From positions 1 through 64,000 of the forward strand of contig CAZTJC010000016.1 in NCBI GenBank assembly GCA_964613945.1: a stretch of DNA of 64,000 bases, in the 5' to 3' direction. Shown piece by piece: positions 59,930 to 64,000 of this stretch. How positions within the stretch are numbered: position 1 is the first letter of the stretch; the number at the start of each line of letters is the position of its first letter. The notes below the pieces were generated by a model that was not told the DNA's origin, searched no databases, and saw only the letters and a program-made list of their open reading frames with translations. This stretch comes from JAVVHH01 sp964613945. GTDB lineage: Bacteria > Pseudomonadota > Alphaproteobacteria > Acetobacterales > Acetobacteraceae. A program made the translations under genes and the position numbers.

Positions 59930-62900
59930 ATGCCTGCTTCCCTCCCGTCTCTCCGCCTGGGCTTCGACATTGGCGGCACCTTCACCGATTTCGTGCTGTC
60001 GGACCCGGCGACCGGCCTCCTACGCCTGCACAAGCGCCTTACCACGCCGGAGGACCCGGCGATCGGGGCGCTGGCGGGGTTGCGGCAGATCCTGGCCGAG
60101 GCAGGAGCGGATTTCGGCGCCGTGGCGGAGATCGTGCACGGCACCACCCTGGTCACCAACGCGGTCATCGAGCGCAAGGGCGCGCGGCTGGGGCTGCTGA
60201 CCACCGCCGGCTTCCGCGACGTGCTGGAGGCCGGAACCGAGCAGCGCTACGACATCTACGATCTGTTCCTCACCTACCCTGATCCGCTGGTGCAGCGCCG
60301 GCACCGGCTGGAGGTGATCGAGCGCATCGACCGGGATGGCCGGGTCGTGACGGAGCTGGATGCGGAGGGGGTGCGCGCCGCCTGCCGCACCCTGGCGGCG
60401 GCCGGGGTGGAAGCCGTGGCGATCTGCTTCCTCAACGCCTATCGCGAGCCGCGGCACGAGCGTGAGGCCGCTGCGATCGTCGCCGAAGCGTTGCCGGACA
60501 TCCCAGTCTCCGTGTCGTCCGACGTGGTGGCGGAGATGGGCGAATACGCCCGCTGCGTCACCACGGCCGCCAACGCCTACGTGCAGCCGCTGATGACGAC
60601 CTACCTCCGCCGCCTCCAGCACGCGTTGCGGGTGGAGGGTTTCACCGGCGCGCTGCGCCTGATGCACTCGGCCGGCGGGCTGGTGTCGGTGGATGCGGCC
60701 GCCTCGTTCCCGATCCGCCTGCTGGAGTCAGGGCCGGCCGGAGGGGCGCTCGCGGCGGCCCTGCTCGGGGCGCGGGCCGGTCATTCGGACCTGCTGGCCT
60801 TTGACATGGGCGGCACCACGGCCAAGGCCTGCCTGATCGAGGACGGTCGTGCCGCGGTCGCCCCCATGCTGGAAGCCGGGCGGGAGCAGCGGTTCAAGAA
60901 GGGCTCCGGCCTGCCGATCAAGGCGGCGACCGTGGACATGATCGAGATCGGGGCGGGCGGCGGCTCGGTCGCCGCCATCGATGGGGTGGGCCTGCTGCGG
61001 GTCGGGCCGCATTCGGCCGGTGCCGCGCCGGGGCCGGCCTGCTACGGGCGGGGTGGCACCAGGCCTACGGTGACGGACGCCAACCTCCTGCTCGGTTATT
61101 ACGATCCGGGCTTCTTCCTCGGCGGCACCATGGCGCTGGATGTGGACGCGGCATGCGCCGCCGTCGCGACGATTGCGGAACCGCTTGGCCTTTCCGTCGA
61201 GCAGGCGGCCTGGGGCATCCACAAGGTCGTGGTGGAAAGCATGGCCGATGCCGCCCGCGTCTATCTGGTGGAGCGCGGCAAGGACCCCCGCCGCTACGCC
61301 ATGGTCGGCTTCGGCGGCGCCGGCCCGGCCCATGCCGCCGAGGTCGCCCGTGCCCTGGGCATGACCGAGTTGGTCGTGCCGCCCGCCTCCGGTGCCGCTT
61401 CCGCGCTGGGCTTCCTGGTCGCACCGCTTTCGGCCAGCCGCGTGCGCTCACAGCCGGTGCGGCTGGACCCCGCGGCAGACCTCGGGGCGCTGGAAGCCGT
61501 GCTGCAGACGCTGGAAGCCGACGCGCGGGCCGAGATGGCGGCGGCCGGAGTCACTGAACCGTTGATCGTCGAGCGTAGCGCGGACATGCGCCTGGTCGGG
61601 CAGATGCACGAGATCGCGGTGCCGCTGCCTGCCTTTGCCCTTGGCGCGGACAGCCTGCCGCTGCTCGTGGCCGCCTTCACCACCGCCTACACGGCGCGCT
61701 ACGCCGCCTTAGGGGAGGGCGTCCGCATCGAGGCGGTGAACTTCCGTGTTTCCGTCATCGGGCCAACCCCGGGGCTGGACCTCGACAACGGCACCGGCAC
61801 CGGCACGGCGCGCAAGGGCGATCGCCAGGCCTGGTTCACCGACCGTTTCCACACCGCTGCCGTTTATGACCGCTACGCGCTCCGGGAAGGCGATACCGTG
61901 CCCGGCCCGGCCATCGTCGAGGAGCGGGAAGCCACCACGATCGTCGCCCCCGGCGACACCCTGCGCATCGACGCCGCCGGCAACCTGCGCATCGCCATTG
62001 GCGTCGCCAGCACGGTGGCGCTGGTGCGCTCCGGCATGAGCCACGGTGAGGCCCGGGCTGCCATCGAGGCCGACCCGATCGCGCTCGAGATCATGTGGAG
62101 CCGGCTCACGACGGTGGTGGACGAGATGTGGCTCACCATCATCCGCACCGCGTTTTCCCTCATCATCGCGGAATCGCAGGATTTCGCCTGCGAACTGCTG
62201 GACCCCGCGGGCGAGACGCTGGCCCATTCGCCGCGCGCCATGCCGGTGTTCAACCTGACGCTGCCGCGCGCGGTTAAAGCCTTGCTGGCCCGCTTCCCGG
62301 TGAACACGCTGCAGCCCGGCGACATGCTGGTCACCAACGATCCCTGGCTGTGTGCCGGGCACCTGTTCGACATCGCGGTGGTGTCCCCGGTGTTCCGCAA
62401 CGGGGCGGTGGTGGCGCTAGTGGGCACGGTGGGCCACGTGGCCGATATCGGCGGCACGCGGGATAGCCTGCGCGCGCGGGAGATCTTCGACGAAGGGCTG
62501 CAGATCCCGCCGATGAAGCTGGCCCGCGCCGGGGTGGATAACGAGGACCTGTTCACTCTGATCGGTGAGAACGTCCGCAATCCCACTCAGGTGATCGGCG
62601 ACATCCAGGCCTTCATGTCCGCCAACCGGATCGGCGCGCAGCGCCTGCTGGCGTTCATGGACGAGTACGGCCTGGCCAACCTTAGCGCCCTGGCCGCCAT
62701 CGTGCAGGACCGGTCTGAGGCCGCCATGCGCGCCGCCATCGCCGCCCTACCGGACGGCACCTACACCAGCAGCGTCGACTTCAGCCCGGTGGACGACACG
62801 CTGACCTTGCCGCTGACGCTGACCGTGTCTGGCGACACGATTGCCCTGGATTTCGCCGGTGCCCCCAAGCAGCTGTCCCGCGGCGGCGTGAACTCGACCA

Positions 62901-63712
62901 TGAACTACACGGCGGCCCATGCCACCTACCCGTTGAAGTGCATGCTGACGCCCGGCGTGCGCGGCAATGCTGGCTGCTACCGGCCGTTCACCGTGACGGC
63001 GCCGGAAGGGTCGATCGTCAACTGCACCCGTCCTGCCGCGGTCGCGTCGCGCACCCGCACCGGCTGGTATCTGGCGCCGGCCGTGTTCCGGGCGTTGGCG
63101 GAGGCCGCGCCGGACAAGGTGCAGTCGCCCACCGGCCTGCCCGTGGCGGTCAACGTCTCCGGCCATGACGCCGCCGGCGCCCTGTATGCCGATCACCTGT
63201 TCATGGGCGGCGGCCAGGGCGGCAGCGCACAAGGCGATGGCAAATCGGGTCTGCTTTACCCGACCTCCGCCGCCAACACCGCGATCGAGGTGTTCGAGGC
63301 GCGGGTGCCGGTGCTGGTGCTGGAAAAGACCTTCCTGGCGGATAGCGGCGGTGCGGGGCAGGCACGCGGCGGGCTGGGGCAGCGCGTGCGCTTTCGCAAG
63401 CTGCACGATGACAGCTTGCCCACTCTGGCGGCGTTGTTCCCGGAAGGGGCCAAGGCGGTGCTGCCTGGCCTGGCGGGCGGGCAGGCCGGCGCGCGCGCCT
63501 TTGCCGGGGTGCGCGCCCCGGATGGCACGCTGTTGCACGATTGCGGCCCGGGCGAGCTGGTCACGCTCACCTCGCCGGACGAGATCGCGGAAATCGTCTT
63601 CGCGGGCGGTGCCGGCTACGGCGACCCGGCGCGGCGCCCCTCTGCCCGCGTGGCAGAGGATTTGCTCGATGGCAGGGTGACGGCCGCCCCCCTTTCCCGT
63701 GCTGCGGAGTAG
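59930..63712 (+). CDS. fused HyuA-HyuB hydantoinase / 5-oxoprolinase
   Basis: 1260 residues from the ATG at 59930; sequence upstream in frame is not protein-like. Residues 1 to about 690 are HyuA: LGFDIGGTFTDFVLSDPATG (actin-like ATPase site), HGTTLVTNAVIERKGARLGL, FDMGGTTAKACLIEDG and MVGFGGAGPAHAAEVARALG. Residues about 705-1260 are HyuB: DPIALEIMWSRL, MPVFNLTLPRAVKALLARFP, TNDPWLCAGHLFDIAVVSPV, FMGGGQGGSAQGDGK. Such enzymes hydrolyse hydantoins or 5-oxoproline with ATP. Both halves on one chain match eukaryotic-type 5-oxoprolinase architecture, also seen in bacteria. Followed 3 bases later by a transporter. Confidence 0.9.
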   Translation: MPASLPSLRLGFDIGGTFTDFVLSDPATGLLRLHKRLTTPEDPAIGALAGLRQILAEAGADFGAVAEIVHGTTLVTNAVIERKGARLGLLTTAGFRDVLEAGTEQRYDIYDLFLTYPDPLVQRRHRLEVIERIDRDGRVVTELDAEGVRAACRTLAAAGVEAVAICFLNAYREPRHEREAAAIVAEALPDIPVSVSSDVVAEMGEYARCVTTAANAYVQPLMTTYLRRLQHALRVEGFTGALRLMHSAGGLVSVDAAASFPIRLLESGPAGGALAAALLGARAGHSDLLAFDMGGTTAKACLIEDGRAAVAPMLEAGREQRFKKGSGLPIKAATVDMIEIGAGGGSVAAIDGVGLLRVGPHSAGAAPGPACYGRGGTRPTVTDANLLLGYYDPGFFLGGTMALDVDAACAAVATIAEPLGLSVEQAAWGIHKVVVESMADAARVYLVERGKDPRRYAMVGFGGAGPAHAAEVARALGMTELVVPPASGAASALGFLVAPLSASRVRSQPVRLDPAADLGALEAVLQTLEADARAEMAAAGVTEPLIVERSADMRLVGQMHEIAVPLPAFALGADSLPLLVAAFTTAYTARYAALGEGVRIEAVNFRVSVIGPTPGLDLDNGTGTGTARKGDRQAWFTDRFHTAAVYDRYALREGDTVPGPAIVEEREATTIVAPGDTLRIDAAGNLRIAIGVASTVALVRSGMSHGEARAAIEADPIALEIMWSRLTTVVDEMWLTIIRTAFSLIIAESQDFACELLDPAGETLAHSPRAMPVFNLTLPRAVKALLARFPVNTLQPGDMLVTNDPWLCAGHLFDIAVVSPVFRNGAVVALVGTVGHVADIGGTRDSLRAREIFDEGLQIPPMKLARAGVDNEDLFTLIGENVRNPTQVIGDIQAFMSANRIGAQRLLAFMDEYGLANLSALAAIVQDRSEAAMRAAIAALPDGTYTSSVDFSPVDDTLTLPLTLTVSGDTIALDFAGAPKQLSRGGVNSTMNYTAAHATYPLKCMLTPGVRGNAGCYRPFTVTAPEGSIVNCTRPAAVASRTRTGWYLAPAVFRALAEAAPDKVQSPTGLPVAVNVSGHDAAGALYADHLFMGGGQGGSAQGDGKSGLLYPTSAANTAIEVFEARVPVLVLEKTFLADSGGAGQARGGLGQRVRFRKLHDDSLPTLAALFPEGAKAVLPGLAGGQAGARAFAGVRAPDGTLLHDCGPGELVTLTSPDEIAEIVFAGGAGYGDPARRPSARVAEDLLDGRVTAAPLSRAAE

Positions 63713-63715
63713 ATC

Positions 63716-64000
63716 ATGGACAATGTCGCCAAGGACCTGGTCGCCCCAGCCCGCCACCCAAGCATCTTCGAACCCGCAACCCTGATCCTGTTGACCGTGC
63801 TCTGCGTCGTCGGCGCGATCATCGGCATGCAGATGCTGGTGACCCTCGGCGTCACGGCCAATACCTCCATCGTCGGCGCGCTGGTCGCCATGGCGCTGGC
63901 GCGCATTCCGATGAAGATGTTCAGCCGGTTCCGGTCGATCCATGTGCAGAACCTGGCCCAGAGCGCCATTTCGGCTGCCACGTTCGGGGCCGGCAACTCG
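63716..64000 (+). CDS. OPT-family oligopeptide transporter, N-terminal fragment
   Basis: The first 95 codons lie in the window; the gene runs off the right edge. After a short soluble start (MDNVAKDLVAPARHPSIFEP) come hydrophobic segments LILLTVLCVVGAIIGMQMLV and NTSIVGALVAMALARIP, then FRSIHVQNLAQSAISAATFGA, resembling the first spans and the conserved polar N..Q..AS segment of OPT/YSL transporters. These import oligopeptides, glutathione or metal chelates. Coupling to oxoprolinase suggests uptake of a glutathione-like or pyroglutamyl substrate. The identification is moderate because only the start is seen. Confidence 0.6.
   Translation, partial: MDNVAKDLVAPARHPSIFEPATLILLTVLCVVGAIIGMQMLVTLGVTANTSIVGALVAMALARIPMKMFSRFRSIHVQNLAQSAISAATFGAGNS

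Noticed and set aside
61788..61806. GGCACC tandem repeat in the hydantoinase gene
   Set aside because: Three in-frame Gly-Thr units in a linker of a well-supported coding region; too short to treat as a functional repeat.
1..64000. CRISPR arrays, tRNA or rRNA genes, insertion sequences, prophage
   Set aside because: No regularly spaced repeats, cloverleaf with CCA-type end, rRNA-like sequence, transposase, integrase or phage structural gene was seen on either strand. Short tRNA-like matches cannot be fully excluded by eye.

Overview
The window reads as a chromosomal segment of a high-G+C alphaproteobacterium. Dense gene packing, NTGA start/stop overlaps with frequent GTG and TTG starts, Tat-type leaders on binding proteins and the family mix suggest a Rhodospirillales/Acetobacteraceae-like organism, but no rRNA or marker gene fixes the taxon. 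No tRNA, rRNA, insertion sequence, prophage or CRISPR array was seen. One run of exactly 100 N (17944-18043) is an assembly gap inside an ABC permease gene.

Layout. (1) 1-13.5 kb is a surface-polysaccharide locus: the start of gmd, two GT4 glycosyltransferases, a divergent tandem pair of acyltransferase-3 proteins, and a translationally coupled minus-strand series made of a GT2 protein, a 1415-residue methyltransferase/repeat/GT2/GT4 protein, a GT4 protein and a methyltransferase. A 35-residue membrane ORF and a matrixin-type metalloprotease with an apparent CTG start follow. (2) 15-28 kb, all on minus: thiolase, acyl-CoA ligase, a tandem PPC-domain protein, a GT87-type membrane protein, formate-tetrahydrofolate ligase, kynureninase, then a dipeptide-type ABC transporter. 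(3) 28-34 kb: small uncharacterised proteins and a two-gene RND efflux system without an outer-membrane factor. (4) 34-42 kb: a second peptide-type ABC transporter followed by an APH-fold kinase and a class III PLP enzyme resembling amino-alcohol phosphate phospho-lyases.

(5) 42-58 kb is an amino-acid or amine catabolic island. Minus-strand aminotransferase, HAD hydrolase and aldehyde dehydrogenase genes diverge from a LysR regulator. Downstream on plus come two FAD-dependent amine/amino-acid oxidases, a GNAT protein, a DSD1/D-threonine-aldolase-like enzyme, an ornithine-cyclodeaminase-family reductase, a PdxA-like dehydrogenase and a TIM-barrel/cupin fusion. A polar amino-acid ABC transporter lacking an ATPase diverges from a third FAD oxidase and a cupin. 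Both divergent promoters carry the same two sequence blocks, which suggests one regulon, probably under the LysR protein.

(6) 58.8-64 kb: an AroM-domain protein fused to a LuxR-type DNA-binding domain, a fused HyuA-HyuB hydantoinase/5-oxoprolinase, and the start of an OPT-family transporter. This looks like a self-contained uptake, ring-opening and regulation module with an undescribed type of one-component regulator.

The strongest leads are the AroM-LuxR regulator, the shared operator blocks at 45.7 and 56.8 kb, the TIM-cupin fusion beside the pdxA-like gene, and the kinase/PLP pair at 34-37 kb. All functions are inferred from reading motifs by eye; no database search was possible.
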